This document shows, piece by piece, positions 18,301 to 26,650 of a stretch of DNA of 55,517 bases. The translations under genes were made by a program, and so were the position numbers. Origin of the DNA: Victivallales bacterium (GTDB lineage Bacteria; Verrucomicrobiota; Lentisphaeria; Oligosphaerales; Oligosphaeraceae); the NCBI GenBank assembly GCA_017548425.1, contig JAFZAB010000148.1:1-55517 (forward strand), given 5' to 3'. A model generated the notes under the pieces. The model made no database searches, was not told the DNA's origin, and worked only from the letters and a program-made list of their open reading frames with translations. Within the stretch, counting starts at the first letter, position 1, and every line of letters begins with the position of its first letter.

Positions 18301-19231
18301 TCTGATCGCTGCTGGCGAAGATGTTGTTATCCAGACACCAGAAGGGCCTGTCACAAAGCAATTTAGCGGAAAGCCTGGCGAACGCGTTTGGTTCAAACAC
18401 GGCAACGACGAAATTTGCTTCGTCATCGCCAATCTACTGGATGTGACGGCGTCATTGGACGGCGACCGTCTGGTCTGCCATTTGCGCAATCCATTCCCGC
18501 ATGATGTCAACGCGACGGCGACGCTTAATCTGACGAATGAAGAGAAACCAGTCGTTATTGCCGCAAAGTCCTCAGCAGACGTGAGTTTCAAGCTTCCAGA
18601 ACCTACTGAGGAAGGCAAGAAGAAACTCGCCGTGACGTTCCGTTCAGGCAAGGTGGAATATGTCTGGAATGGCACGCTTGCCTGTGATCTTGTGCACAAA
18701 ATCGTCTATGACGGCTTCATGAAGGACTTCAAGCCAGGCGCGAGAGTTCGTGTCGCAGGCGGCGGCGAAGAGGAGGCTTTCGACATGACGGAAGTTGGTG
18801 CGCATTGCGAAGTGGTTGGCATGTCCTGTGGTGGCGTGTATAAAGATGCTTTCTTCATGCATCCGCCATGGCAGAAAGGCAAGACCGGCTGCGCATATGC
18901 GCGCGTTGAAACGACGTTGCCCGATGAAGATGAGCTTGTCTTCCAGGCATCGCTAGGCAAGCGTGACAGGACGGATATCGGCGACGGCATCCATTTCATG
19001 TTCTTCGTCGCGGCGGAAGGCCAACCGGAAACGTTGGTTGGCGAAACGACGCTGGCGGAGCACAAATGGATTCCGTTCACGGCGGATCTATCCAAATGGC
19101 GCGGCAAGAAAGTGACCTTGCGGCTTGTATCAGACGTCGGCCCCACAGGCAATTCGACAGGCGACCATGCCGCCTGGGCTGAACTTATCATTCGCAAGAA
19201 GGATAAAGTTCTAGCCTATCGGCTAGAGTAG
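15329..19231 (+). CDS. Large exported putative glycoside hydrolase (about 1300 residues)
   Basis: The ATG at 15329 has AAGGAG six bases before it. The N-terminus, MRHMMPLAFMLLTSACISAQ, is a signal peptide, possibly a lipoprotein one ending at LTSAC. Residues of about 40-200 look like a beta-sandwich sugar-binding module (FDAVGLWVYGNNW, GIRITNAGN). The middle, about 480-850, is rich in Trp, Tyr, Asp and His (YWPSSVREKDKQYWYAYW, DYDWRVPGGG, MGDTGMFLDGTKARG) like a TIM-barrel hydrolase. The C-terminal third looks like beta domains. I do not recognise the family with certainty; similarity to the 650-residue gene at 37609 (FADGT..V.N endings) is suggestive. Its end lies against a heptamer array. 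Confidence 0.6.
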   Translation: MRHMMPLAFMLLTSACISAQPVGKRPYEMDWANRMEDDHPQFEDFEADTTWQTEGDGAVATAERTREQQLFGDYVLKLAYRADGQGTRTVTVRPPVKKEVPADFDAVGLWVYGNNWYWVPDAGTPRVGISVLFTTPDGKETPIFLCTVGWKEWFLCHKRLTAAEQKLLHQPGTVFSGIRITNAGNKEDRFLFFDSLTLFKEEFKPLSFPPRARRGIPLFPGQDPGINTLKDKILPFPNREDTILPDSAADGSKNAVVLNGQTAVFNYDGSDGKLTITYEPKTGNWTDFTAKWNNEPPFKPLENGGVLFPGKGDGELPDKAELKGIQQDGNKITTQWHVVKSGTEADVAYTFSLRGKTLVIDIIAKGGKIGGVSYGGVTGLSDMKDIRIPYYSYGSSIAPAVVMAKTGESPIFVSGHTDWYLSNASSVLGAPTAKASMAWVNGGVLYIPKTNGERNGVYERFFVTIGPKFEEHLPNIPNPKSPWKHVAGKVLWTYWPSSVREKDKQYWYAYWRHGLRHCLVRDHENCWRDDGESFTFRIKAAPKKGGDQGFYDYARYMQDTLGFVYGPYNNFTDFAPVNEYWSTDMVTRTADNQLQHAWARCYAPKPLRAVEYCEKLSPIIQEKFHFSTAYCDVHTSVTPWGRCDYDWRVPGGGTFAQVFYAFGEIMLLQKKAWGGPVYSEGPHFCFYSGLTDGNYAQDRYYKIADRPWLVDFDLRKIHEQECNVGMGDTGMFLDGTKARGRYAKDWPAQVDRFLTATAAFGHPGHLITTDPKHMQIAFRGYFLLQQIQSRYTQVPATSIRYADENGKLYDVTAALLNGAINRSQLVVDYADGTHVVANGSMDDMMDVTHLGRRFHLVPNAFECWTDDGLNTVFSNVQDGSRADYVDSEEYIYIDGRNKFHAFPKADGSGAAVCRVDKGNYWEIVQLNGADCGFAIDGGDAHAFDYDCKDLGPAKLRRCRGLLYVEPVEGAFSYRIDRTFSTRETRLASDKYLIAAGEDVVIQTPEGPVTKQFSGKPGERVWFKHGNDEICFVIANLLDVTASLDGDRLVCHLRNPFPHDVNATATLNLTNEEKPVVIAAKSSADVSFKLPEPTEEGKKKLAVTFRSGKVEYVWNGTLACDLVHKIVYDGFMKDFKPGARVRVAGGGEEEAFDMTEVGAHCEVVGMSCGGVYKDAFFMHPPWQKGKTGCAYARVETTLPDEDELVFQASLGKRDRTDIGDGIHFMFFVAAEGQPETLVGETTLAEHKWIPFTADLSKWRGKKVTLRLVSDVGPTGNSTGDHAAWAELIIRKKDKVLAYRLE

Positions 19232-19265
19232 CTAAAAGCTTAAAGCTAAAAGCTTAAAGCAAAAT
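19231..19265. repeat. Heptamer array GCTAAAA / GCTTAAA
   Basis: Five units with exact 7-bp period, directly after the TAG stop at 19229-19231. A hairpin CTAGCC-TATC-GGCTAG overlaps the last codons (19211-19226). No inverted half here. Confidence 0.85.
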
Positions 19266-19294
19266 GCAGAAGCAATATTTTTAGAGGATTTTCC

Positions 19295-20800
19295 ATGGCG
19301 GATAAATTGCGTCCAAAATACCACTTTTCAATATCCGGCAACGGCAATCCAGGCGATTCCAACGGAGCCTTCTGGGATGGTCGTCGCTACCATTTGATGT
19401 ATCTCGTCAAACGGGACGACGGTTACCGCTGGGGACATGTTTCCAGTACGGATATGGTTGATTGGGAAGGACATCCAGATGCCATCGGTCCAGGCGAAGC
19501 CGATCCGGGCGGCTGCTTTTCCGGCGGTGGTTTCATCGATGGCGACGGCACGGCCTATCTGACCTACTGGATGCTTTGGGGGCCGCGCGGCTTGGGCATA
19601 GCGAAAAGCCGTGCGCCGTTTGATCAATGGGAGAAACTGCCACAGAATCCTGTTGTGAAAAGCACAGCTTGGGGCTGGACAAAGGATGTTGGACCAGATG
19701 GAAAGGAACGCGTCTATGCCTCCGCCGATCCGTCGAACATTTGGAAATTCAACGGAAAATACTATTTCGTGGCGGGTAATCTATGCCTTCTGAACGATTT
19801 GGGACGGGCGGCGGATTCGCCGGAAAATTTGAAAGGCGACTGCGCTTATCTGTTTGAAAGCGAAGATCTTGAGCATTGGAATTACAAAGGCCCGTTCTAT
19901 AAACGCAAGACGAATTCAAGCCGTGCACAAGGCTGGACGGACACGGATGAAGACTGCATGTGCCCAAGCTTCCTGCCGTTGCCGTCGTCGCCAAACGGAG
20001 GTCCGATGACAGACAAGCATTTGCTTTTGTTCATCAGCCACAACCGCGGCTGCCAATATTACATCGGCGACTATCGCGGCGATGTGTTCCATCCGACAAG
20101 CCATGGCCGTATGACGTGGCAGGATAGATCGTATTTTGCTCCCGAGGCGTTGATCGACGGCAAAGGACGGCAGATTGTCTGGACATGGCTGGTGGACAAT
20201 CCGGCCGATGATTTCAAAACATACGGCTGGAGCGGTGTTTACGGCCTGCCGCGTTCCTTGTGGTTGCAGGCAGACGGAACGCTTGGCATCGCACCAATCG
20301 ATGAATTGAAACGTCTGCGGAAGAATGAAAAAACATGGACGGATTTACGGTTGGCCGATGGCGAAACGAAGCCGTTGGAAGGCTTCACAGGCGATTGCTG
20401 CGAATTGGAATTGTCCGTTGACGCCAATTCCGCAACAGCTTTCCAGTTGAATGTACGCGTTTCAGCGGATGGACAGGAAAAAACGGTCATCCGCTATGAT
20501 GCTGAAACAAAGGAACTTGTGTTCGATGCATCAGCGAGCAGTTTGGAGCCTTTCAACGGCTTCAAAGAGCATGTCGATATCGAACGTGCACCGTTCGCGT
20601 TGAAGGAAAACGAAGCGCTGTCGTTGCGTGTATTCATCGATGGTCCTGTCGTGGAAGTATTTGCCAACGGACGGCAAGCGATCACACGGCGTGTGTATCC
20701 AACGATGGAAAGCGCAGGCGTATCCATCTCAGCGAAAGGCGGTTCCGTTTCCTGCAACGTATCGGCATGGGAGATGAACGGTATCCATACGGGAAATTGA
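19295..20800 (+). CDS. GH32-like beta-fructosidase family protein
   Basis: Five-bladed propeller followed by the GH32 C-terminal sandwich. Matches to GH32: GDSNGAFWDGRRYHLMYL in place of NDPNG, GHVSSTDMVDWE, YASADPSNIWKF at the RDP site, CMCPSFLPL at the EC site, and FIDGPVVEVFANGRQAITRRVYPT near the end. The usual catalytic Glu of the EC motif appears replaced by Met, and RDP by ADP, so activity or substrate may be unusual. No signal peptide, 501 residues. AGAGGATTTTCC precedes the ATG. It follows the large exported protein on the same strand and may share its transcript. Confidence 0.75.
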   Translation: MADKLRPKYHFSISGNGNPGDSNGAFWDGRRYHLMYLVKRDDGYRWGHVSSTDMVDWEGHPDAIGPGEADPGGCFSGGGFIDGDGTAYLTYWMLWGPRGLGIAKSRAPFDQWEKLPQNPVVKSTAWGWTKDVGPDGKERVYASADPSNIWKFNGKYYFVAGNLCLLNDLGRAADSPENLKGDCAYLFESEDLEHWNYKGPFYKRKTNSSRAQGWTDTDEDCMCPSFLPLPSSPNGGPMTDKHLLLFISHNRGCQYYIGDYRGDVFHPTSHGRMTWQDRSYFAPEALIDGKGRQIVWTWLVDNPADDFKTYGWSGVYGLPRSLWLQADGTLGIAPIDELKRLRKNEKTWTDLRLADGETKPLEGFTGDCCELELSVDANSATAFQLNVRVSADGQEKTVIRYDAETKELVFDASASSLEPFNGFKEHVDIERAPFALKENEALSLRVFIDGPVVEVFANGRQAITRRVYPTMESAGVSISAKGGSVSCNVSAWEMNGIHTGN

Positions 20801-20930
20801 ATTGGAATGGGCTTGGCTAAATTTTGATGTTTTTTCTAACTATGAGATAAAAAACATGAAATGTCATCGAATTTGATATAACTTTGCGAATTATTGATAA
20901 ATTACATCCTGTTGTATTATTGTCTTATAA

Positions 20931-21125
20931 CTATTCTCTTTGCTTGAATTGGCCACACCAATCAGAGGCTTCTGTTGGGGGCCATATTGGTGTCAAATAT
21001 CTTTTCAGTTCTATTGGCTCTGCTGGATTCACAGTAGGTGGGTTTATTTTGCAGAAACCCAGTTCATTAGGTAATACCTCATCCCAATATTTACAATCTT
21101 TACATCTTTCTTCACGCATTTTCAT
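20931..21125 (-). CDS. Small Cys-rich protein (CxxC...WCGQF), unknown function
   Basis: 64 residues: CKDCKYWDE near the start, GFCKINPP in the middle and SDWCGQF at the end, four cysteines that could bind one zinc. GGAG precedes the two alternative ATGs at 21125 and 21119. Similar tiny CxxC...C...WC proteins occur in phages and accessory DNA, which is the basis for calling it real. The surrounding sequence is AT-rich. Function not known. Confidence 0.6.
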   Translation of the reverse strand: MKMREERCKDCKYWDEVLPNELGFCKINPPTVNPAEPIELKRYLTPIWPPTEASDWCGQFKQRE

Positions 21126-21155
21126 ATCTCCAATTTGTATTGCTTTAAGGTAAAA

Positions 21156-21932
21156 TCAACCAAATGCGCGTTCAAACGCGCGGGCGATGGCAAGGCAGTT
21201 GTTCGTGAGAAGCGTATCGACGCCCATCTTCATGTATTCGACGGCTTTGTCAGGCTCGTCGCAATAGAAATAATTGCAGAGAATATTATTGGCGTGGGCT
21301 TTGTCGATAAGCTCCTGATTGATACCGTCCATGAACAGCTGGACCTTGTAGCATTTCCATTCAATGGCGCGTTCGACAATGTCCCATTTGCCTTCTCCAG
21401 CACCCATGCAACGCGGAATTTCGGGAGCGATGTCCAATGCGACTTTCATGACTTTTGAATTCGCCATGATATAGACGTGCTCCATGCAGTCATACTTTTT
21501 GAGAATATCGACGATCTTTCGGAACTGATCCGGATAGGTTTCTTCATCGCTCGGCGTGTTGCCTTCGAACGCTTTGAGATGCATGTTGAAAATCGTCTGG
21601 CGGGAGAAACGTGCGCAAATCTCCTCGAAGAGCGGAAGGCGCGTGCCCGCATAGATTGGATTGAATTTGGAGCCGCAGTCCGCGACGCGAATTTCGTCCC
21701 ATGTGAGATCTTCGATATTGCCTTGCACGTCCGAATAATGATGAAGGGCGCGATCATGGCAGGCCACGGGAACGTTGTCTTTCGTGAAACGGACATCGAA
21801 TTCAATTTCAGGCATGCCGTATGCGACAGCCATGCCAAAGGCGGGCATGGTGTTTTCCGGAGCGGCCGCTTTGAAACCGCGATGTGCGCAGATTCTGGGA
21901 TAGGGGTACTTGAGTTCGCCGTCAATGACCAT
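21156..21932 (-). CDS. Glycerophosphodiester phosphodiesterase family protein
   Basis: TIM-barrel GDPD: ICAHRGFKAAAPENTMPAF (HRG and PENT), EIEFDVRFTKDNVPVACHD (metal-binding E-x-D and the second catalytic His). 258 residues with AAGGAG before the ATG. It releases an alcohol and glycerol phosphate from phospholipid-derived diesters; no signal peptide, so probably cytoplasmic. The C-terminal GVDTLLTNN is typical. The gene is divergent from the metallophosphatase at 22094. Confidence 0.9.
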   Translation of the reverse strand: MVIDGELKYPYPRICAHRGFKAAAPENTMPAFGMAVAYGMPEIEFDVRFTKDNVPVACHDRALHHYSDVQGNIEDLTWDEIRVADCGSKFNPIYAGTRLPLFEEICARFSRQTIFNMHLKAFEGNTPSDEETYPDQFRKIVDILKKYDCMEHVYIMANSKVMKVALDIAPEIPRCMGAGEGKWDIVERAIEWKCYKVQLFMDGINQELIDKAHANNILCNYFYCDEPDKAVEYMKMGVDTLLTNNCLAIARAFERAFG

Positions 21933-22093
21933 GATTTCTCCTTGTAATGAACGTGGAATGGTTTGTTATTGATTCAAATGAAACTCAGATTGCAAGAAAT
22001 ATACTTGCTGAACGTAAAAAGCCCAATGGATGAAATTGCAGTCATGCATTGAAAAGTTATTTTATGGTTGATGGACAACCAAAAGGAACGAAC

Positions 22094-23071
22094 ATGACTG
22101 ACAGTATCATCGACAACATTTTTCAGGAAGCGACAAAGCGCGCCCACACGCGTTTTTGGCTGATTTCAGACTTGCAGCAAGGCGTGTATGAACGGGCGGA
22201 ACGCTATGTCACGATCGCCGTCAATGATTTGAACCGTATTCCAGGCAAACTGGATGGCGTCTGCTATCTTGGCGACGCCTCGGAAGGGACGAATATAGAC
22301 ACCGTTAACCGCATGATTGACATGCAGTTAGAGAAACTTGACAGTCTTGGGCTGCCAATCTACTACACCATCGGCAACCATGAGACGGAATACTGTCGTT
22401 TCTGCCGGAAGAACGGCGATTTGACCAATGGGCAGATTCCGTTCTTCGACGCTGTCCACAACCGTCCGAACTGGCATTTAGTGAAGAGTCAGGAGGATTT
22501 TTGGTTTTCGGAAGAAATGCCTGAATACACGATGCTGTTTTTTTCGGACCATCTGGCGAAGGACGGTTCGTGGATTGGATTCTATGAGAAGTTGCCTGCA
22601 GCAGGTAGCGGCTATCCCTACACAAAGGCGGATTGGGAAGCTGTAAGAGACCGTTTTGCAGGTGATAAGCCTGTGTTCACATTTTCGCACTACGCATTTC
22701 CGGGCGGCAACCGCGAGTCGGAATTTTTAGGCCAGATGTTGCCGTTGCCGAAGAATTTCCGTGCGCATTTCCACGGCCATGCGCATATCGGCGACGCCGT
22801 CTGGGCGGGAAAAAATCTGTATCGCCAAATTGCGGCCGTTGATAATCATCCCATCGTACAATTCGACGTGTCATCGCTGGACCATTGGCGCGGAACAACT
22901 GTAAGAAGCGCTTTCTTCGACTATTACGGCAATGGCGAATACGGCGTGTTTTTCCGCGACCATGTGAACGCCCGCTGGGAGCAGTTCTTCGTGTCGTCGC
23001 ATGACGCGCGAGACGCATGCATTCCTGAGCAATTTTCAACTGCTTCAGAGAGCTTAAAGCCTAAAGCTTAA
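22094..23071 (+). CDS. Calcineurin-like metallophosphoesterase
   Basis: Start ATG 22094 with AAGGAAC upstream; the frame extends to 22049. Metal-site motifs: LISDLQQG (the usual DxH reads D-L-Q), YLGDASEG, TIGNHETE, FSHYAFP and HFHGHAHIGD. The change of the first-motif His to Gln is seen in some subfamilies and still allows metal binding. Substrate unknown. The last residues, SLKPKA, and the TAA stop are encoded by the heptamer array, so the C-terminus was probably reshaped by the repeat. Confidence 0.82.
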   Translation: MTDSIIDNIFQEATKRAHTRFWLISDLQQGVYERAERYVTIAVNDLNRIPGKLDGVCYLGDASEGTNIDTVNRMIDMQLEKLDSLGLPIYYTIGNHETEYCRFCRKNGDLTNGQIPFFDAVHNRPNWHLVKSQEDFWFSEEMPEYTMLFFSDHLAKDGSWIGFYEKLPAAGSGYPYTKADWEAVRDRFAGDKPVFTFSHYAFPGGNRESEFLGQMLPLPKNFRAHFHGHAHIGDAVWAGKNLYRQIAAVDNHPIVQFDVSSLDHWRGTTVRSAFFDYYGNGEYGVFFRDHVNARWEQFFVSSHDARDACIPEQFSTASESLKPKA

Positions 23072-23141
23072 AGCCTAAAGCCTTGAACCATAGGCAATAA
23101 GCCTTATGAATTTGCTTTTAGCTTTTAGCTTTCAGCTACTT
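23052..23141. repeat. Heptamer array between convergent genes, with inverted second half
   Basis: Thirteen units, almost all 7 bp (one is 6 bp). The first half repeats GCTTAAA / GCCTAAA, the centre is diverged (for example ACCATAG, GCCTTAT), and the second half repeats GCTTTTA, close to the reverse complement of the first. Stops of both flanking genes lie inside or at its edge (23069-23071 on plus, 23138-23136 on minus). Confidence 0.88.
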
Positions 23142-24317
23142 TATCAGACGACTGTACACGTCTTCATAAATATCGACAAGATGTTGGTATGTAAATTTTT
23201 GCATGACCATTTCGCGCCCTTTCTGCGCCATGGCGGGAAGCTTGGCCTTATCCGCAAAAGCCTTGCGCATCTTGTCTGACAACGCCTGGATATCTTCTTT
23301 CGGGAAGATATATCCATTGACATCCTCTTCGACAAGATTCGGATCGACGGCATCGCTTTGGATGACGGGAATGCCGCCCGCCCACGATTCCACGACGACT
23401 GCTCCTGAATTCATGAAACGCACAGGAATGACATGGATGTCGCTTTGCTTGAGGAAACCGATAACATCCTCTCGTTCAACGACTCCCGTAAATTTAACAC
23501 GATCTTCTAAACCTTTTTCCGAGACCAGTTTTTCCAAATCCGCCTTGAGTTCCGGCTCGTAGTCATTTCGACCGACAACCGCCATGACGCTTCCAGGCAT
23601 GTCATTAGCGGCATCGACGAAGGCCTTAACCGCCAAATCCTGTCCTTTCAGGCGTGATACGCGGCCGAGTACCAAAAACAGCATGGCGTCTTTCGATATG
23701 CCATATTTGGCGCGAACATCGGGGGCGTTGATTTCATATTCTTCAGGACGTATAGGAACTGGGGAGAAACTGACATTCGGGTTGAATTTTGACAAGACAT
23801 TGATTTCCCTGTTCGATATGGCGAAAATATGCGAACACCATTCGAGACATTTGCGGCGGAATCCGCCTGGCTTGAAGCTTTTCAGAACTTCTGGATTCAC
23901 GGTTCCGGTCTTCCGTTCGATTTCCGCGTAGTCGAGCAGATCAAACGTCGTCAGAATATAGGGAATCCCTCTGATTTTGGCAGCCAGCAAGGCAAGCATA
24001 TTGTTTTTGTTGAGGGCTGGAAAAACCTGTACGATGTCAAAACCGCCAAACAAAATCTTGAAGAAAATTCCGCCCATGAACGTATCGCGATTATTATTTG
24101 GATAAGAAGCTGGAATATTCTTCCAGTCTTTCAGCCGATAGACTTTGAAGTCCCCGATTTTTTCAAATGCAGGCGTATCGCTGCGTCTCAGCGGCGTGAA
24201 CACGGTTACATCATGATGTTTGGACAGTTCGCAGGCCTGAAAATACAAATTCGTTTCTGCGCCACCCACTTCGGGATAGAAACGGTTGAGAACAAGGGCT
24301 ATCTTCAGTCTTTTCAT
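23136..24317 (-). CDS. Glycosyltransferase family 4 (GT-B)
   Basis: N-terminal LVLNRFYPEVGGAETNLY carries the glycine-rich acceptor-side loop. The C-terminal Rossmann domain shows LVLGRVSRLKGQDLAVKAF, then the NSGAVVVESWAGGIPVIQSD segment with the donor-binding Glu. 393 residues. It likely uses a nucleotide sugar to extend a surface glycan or lipid-linked saccharide. It stands alone here, not in a polysaccharide cluster. The stop, TAG, abuts the heptamer array. Confidence 0.9.
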   Translation of the reverse strand: MKRLKIALVLNRFYPEVGGAETNLYFQACELSKHHDVTVFTPLRRSDTPAFEKIGDFKVYRLKDWKNIPASYPNNNRDTFMGGIFFKILFGGFDIVQVFPALNKNNMLALLAAKIRGIPYILTTFDLLDYAEIERKTGTVNPEVLKSFKPGGFRRKCLEWCSHIFAISNREINVLSKFNPNVSFSPVPIRPEEYEINAPDVRAKYGISKDAMLFLVLGRVSRLKGQDLAVKAFVDAANDMPGSVMAVVGRNDYEPELKADLEKLVSEKGLEDRVKFTGVVEREDVIGFLKQSDIHVIPVRFMNSGAVVVESWAGGIPVIQSDAVDPNLVEEDVNGYIFPKEDIQALSDKMRKAFADKAKLPAMAQKGREMVMQKFTYQHLVDIYEDVYSRLIK

Positions 24318-24503
24318 TGGTTGATCTGGTATAAACGGACGTGCGTTTTTTCAAAAACAAACAAGATGTTTCTTAAGTTAATATAATGACTTGAAGATGT
24401 CAATCAAGAAAGGAAGGCTTTCAAACAAGCATGGCCATGATGGATTCAACCATCAAAAAGTTTTCAAGGCATGATTCATTGGTATAAAAACAATAAACAG
24501 GAG

Positions 24504-24531
24504 TTGACTTTCTTATTAATCCATGTACATT
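24504..24531 (+). promoter_or_regulatory. Candidate promoter for the esterase/propeller gene
   Basis: TTGACT (24504-24509), 16-bp spacer, TACATT (24526-24531), about 50 bp before the ATG at 24585. The 267-bp divergent spacer is AT-rich. No further structure recognised. Confidence 0.4.
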
Positions 24532-24584
24532 CTTTATGTGAATTGTTTAAAATGATATAAAACACCCCAAAAATAGGTACTATC

Positions 24585-26021
24585 ATGAGTTGCAAAGACA
24601 TACAAATTCAGAAACATGTTATGGGCGGCACACTCATATCATTCAAATATGTTTCGGAACATCTGGAGCCTGGCTCGGAACGGGATGTTACCATTTATAT
24701 TCCAAAAGCTAACCGAACAAAAAAGAATCTTGCCTTGCAAGTCTATACGGATGGCATGCGCGAATGCGAGCCTGCCGTTTTGGAAAAACTTGTAACGGAA
24801 AAAGCCGTTCCACCGATCATCACCATCGGCGTGAAGCCCGGAGTCATGCCGTCATTGATCGATGGCGGAACGGCACGTCGTATTCGCTCCATCGAATATG
24901 ACAGCCTCGGCCCGCGCTACGCGAATTTCATCATCGACGAAGTGATTCCCGCCATCCAAAAAGAAGTGCTACCGAAGGACATAACGCTATCCGACTCATA
25001 TGACATGCATTCGATTTGCGGCTGTTCGTCCGGCGGAATCTGCTCATGGAATGCCTGTTGGGAGCGTAACGACTACTTCCGCCGCTGTCTCATCAACAGT
25101 CCGACGTTTTCATCGTTTCGCGGCGGGGAAGAACTGCTCGCCTACATGCGAAAATACGAAACGAAACCGATTCGCTGTTTCATGACGGCAGGAACGGATG
25201 ATATGCGCAACTCCGCTGGTGACTGGCACTTAGAAGCATTGACAGCCAAAGAAGCGATGGAATACGGCGGCTATGAATATGATTTCGAACTGTTCGAAGG
25301 CGGGAAGCACGGCGTCGGCTCCCGCGACGCGGATGTCATGGAACGTGGCTTGCGTTTCATCTGGAAAGGCTGGAAGACGAAGCCTGTCGGCATCCGCCAT
25401 CTGCCGGAGCGCGTGGCGGACATCGTGACAATGGATTCTTCATGGAAAGAAGACGGCGGTGACAACGATTGGTTGGTCAATGTCGCAAACTATCAGACCA
25501 GCAGCCCATACGGCACGTATTATCAACAGATAAAGCAACCGAAGAAAATTTACCTGCGAATTCATGACAAAAAGAAATGCGTGGCGAAACTGGATTTCGC
25601 GGTAGCGGGAATGGCGCTGTCTTGCGACAAATCGCTTTTATATGTCTGTTCAATCTACCAACGCTTTGTCTATGCCTTCCGGATCGCGAAGGACGGAACT
25701 TTGCATGACATGTATCCCTTTGCGCGGCTTCATGTTGCAGATGATCTGGAATTAGTTGGCGCGACAAGCATCTGCGTCGATGACCAAGACCGCCTTTATG
25801 CGGCGACCGATCTGGGCATCCAGACGTTCTCATGGGAAGGACATTGCAATTGCATCCTGCCGTTGCCAAATCATGCGACTCCCTTCGCCATCGGATTCTC
25901 ACAGAAAAAGCCTAATCAACTGCGTGTCATGGATTTAGACGGAAATTACTACGTGCGCGATGTTCTCACGCATGCACCACAACTGGACGTTGTGTCCCAA
26001 CCAGGCACACCGTTATTCTAA
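24585..26021 (+). CDS. Esterase (CE1/enterochelin-esterase-like) fused to a lactonase-like propeller fragment
   Basis: Residues 1 to about 265 are an alpha/beta-hydrolase: nucleophile in GCSSGGICSW (about residue 148), likely acid in TAGTDDMR, His in FEGGKHGVGSRDA. Residues of about 280-478 resemble part of an SMP-30/gluconolactonase-type beta-propeller (LDFAVAGMALSCDKSLLYVCS, TSICVDDQDRLYAATDLGIQTF). Such fusions occur among plant polymer esterases, where the propeller may add a lactonase or binding role. Only about half a propeller is present. No signal peptide. The ATG is preceded by AGGT only. Confidence 0.75.
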   Translation: MSCKDIQIQKHVMGGTLISFKYVSEHLEPGSERDVTIYIPKANRTKKNLALQVYTDGMRECEPAVLEKLVTEKAVPPIITIGVKPGVMPSLIDGGTARRIRSIEYDSLGPRYANFIIDEVIPAIQKEVLPKDITLSDSYDMHSICGCSSGGICSWNACWERNDYFRRCLINSPTFSSFRGGEELLAYMRKYETKPIRCFMTAGTDDMRNSAGDWHLEALTAKEAMEYGGYEYDFELFEGGKHGVGSRDADVMERGLRFIWKGWKTKPVGIRHLPERVADIVTMDSSWKEDGGDNDWLVNVANYQTSSPYGTYYQQIKQPKKIYLRIHDKKKCVAKLDFAVAGMALSCDKSLLYVCSIYQRFVYAFRIAKDGTLHDMYPFARLHVADDLELVGATSICVDDQDRLYAATDLGIQTFSWEGHCNCILPLPNHATPFAIGFSQKKPNQLRVMDLDGNYYVRDVLTHAPQLDVVSQPGTPLF

Positions 26022-26032
26022 CATATTTATTT

Positions 26033-26479
26033 TCAAGAATTTTTGACACCAGTCGAACCGAAGCCGCCTGCTCCGCGGGCGGTTTCGGAAAGCGCTTCCG
26101 CGGAAACGAGCTGGACGTCCGTCAGCTGCTGGATGACCATCTGGGCGATGCGATCGCCACGGGCGATGGCGAAATCATTTTCTCCGGCATTGATGAGAAT
26201 GACGCCGACTTCGCCGCGATAACCTGCGTCAATCGTGCCCGGCGTGTTGAGGACGGTGATGCCGTGTTTTAACGCAAGTCCGCTTCTTGGACGCACTTGC
26301 GCCTCGTAACCGACAGGCAGTTCCATGAAGACACCTGTCGGAACAAGCATGATCTTCCCGCTTGGGATGATGATATCGACACGGGAGCGAAGATCAAAGG
26401 CGGCATCATCATCATGCGCTTTTCGCGGGAACAAATCTTCACAGCCGTTGTCCATATGGATCTTGATGGCTATAGTCAT
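26033..26479 (-). CDS. dut: dUTP diphosphatase
   Basis: Trimeric dUTPase of 148 residues with all five motifs in order: [37 protein letters not shown] and the C-terminal P-loop-like [10 protein letters not shown]. Hydrolyses dUTP to dUMP and pyrophosphate, keeping uracil out of DNA and feeding thymidylate synthesis. AGGAT precedes the ATG. Single gene, divergent from the STAS protein. Confidence 0.97.
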   Translation of the reverse strand: MTIAIKIHMDNGCEDLFPRKAHDDDAAFDLRSRVDIIIPSGKIMLVPTGVFMELPVGYEAQVRPRSGLALKHGITVLNTPGTIDAGYRGEVGVILINAGENDFAIARGDRIAQMVIQQLTDVQLVSAEALSETARGAGGFGSTGVKNS

Positions 26480-26532
26480 GATAAATCCTACTGTTTCTTA
26501 TAAAGTCTTAAAAAATTGCTTGATTATTTCTT

Positions 26533-26561
26533 TTTTGCTGTTAAATTATGATTAGTATAAT
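26533..26561 (+). promoter_or_regulatory. Candidate promoter for the STAS gene
   Basis: A perfect TATAAT (26556-26561), with TTTTGC at 17 bp or TTGCTG at 15 bp upstream, in an AT-rich spacer. It leaves a leader of about 80 bases to the ATG at 26651. Confidence 0.4.
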
Positions 26562-26650
26562 GCGTGTTTAGTGTAAATCAATGTTAATGGCATTAACGGC
26601 TGCCATTTGAATAACGTGATCCACAAAGCCTGCGGGGAGTGGAGGAACTC

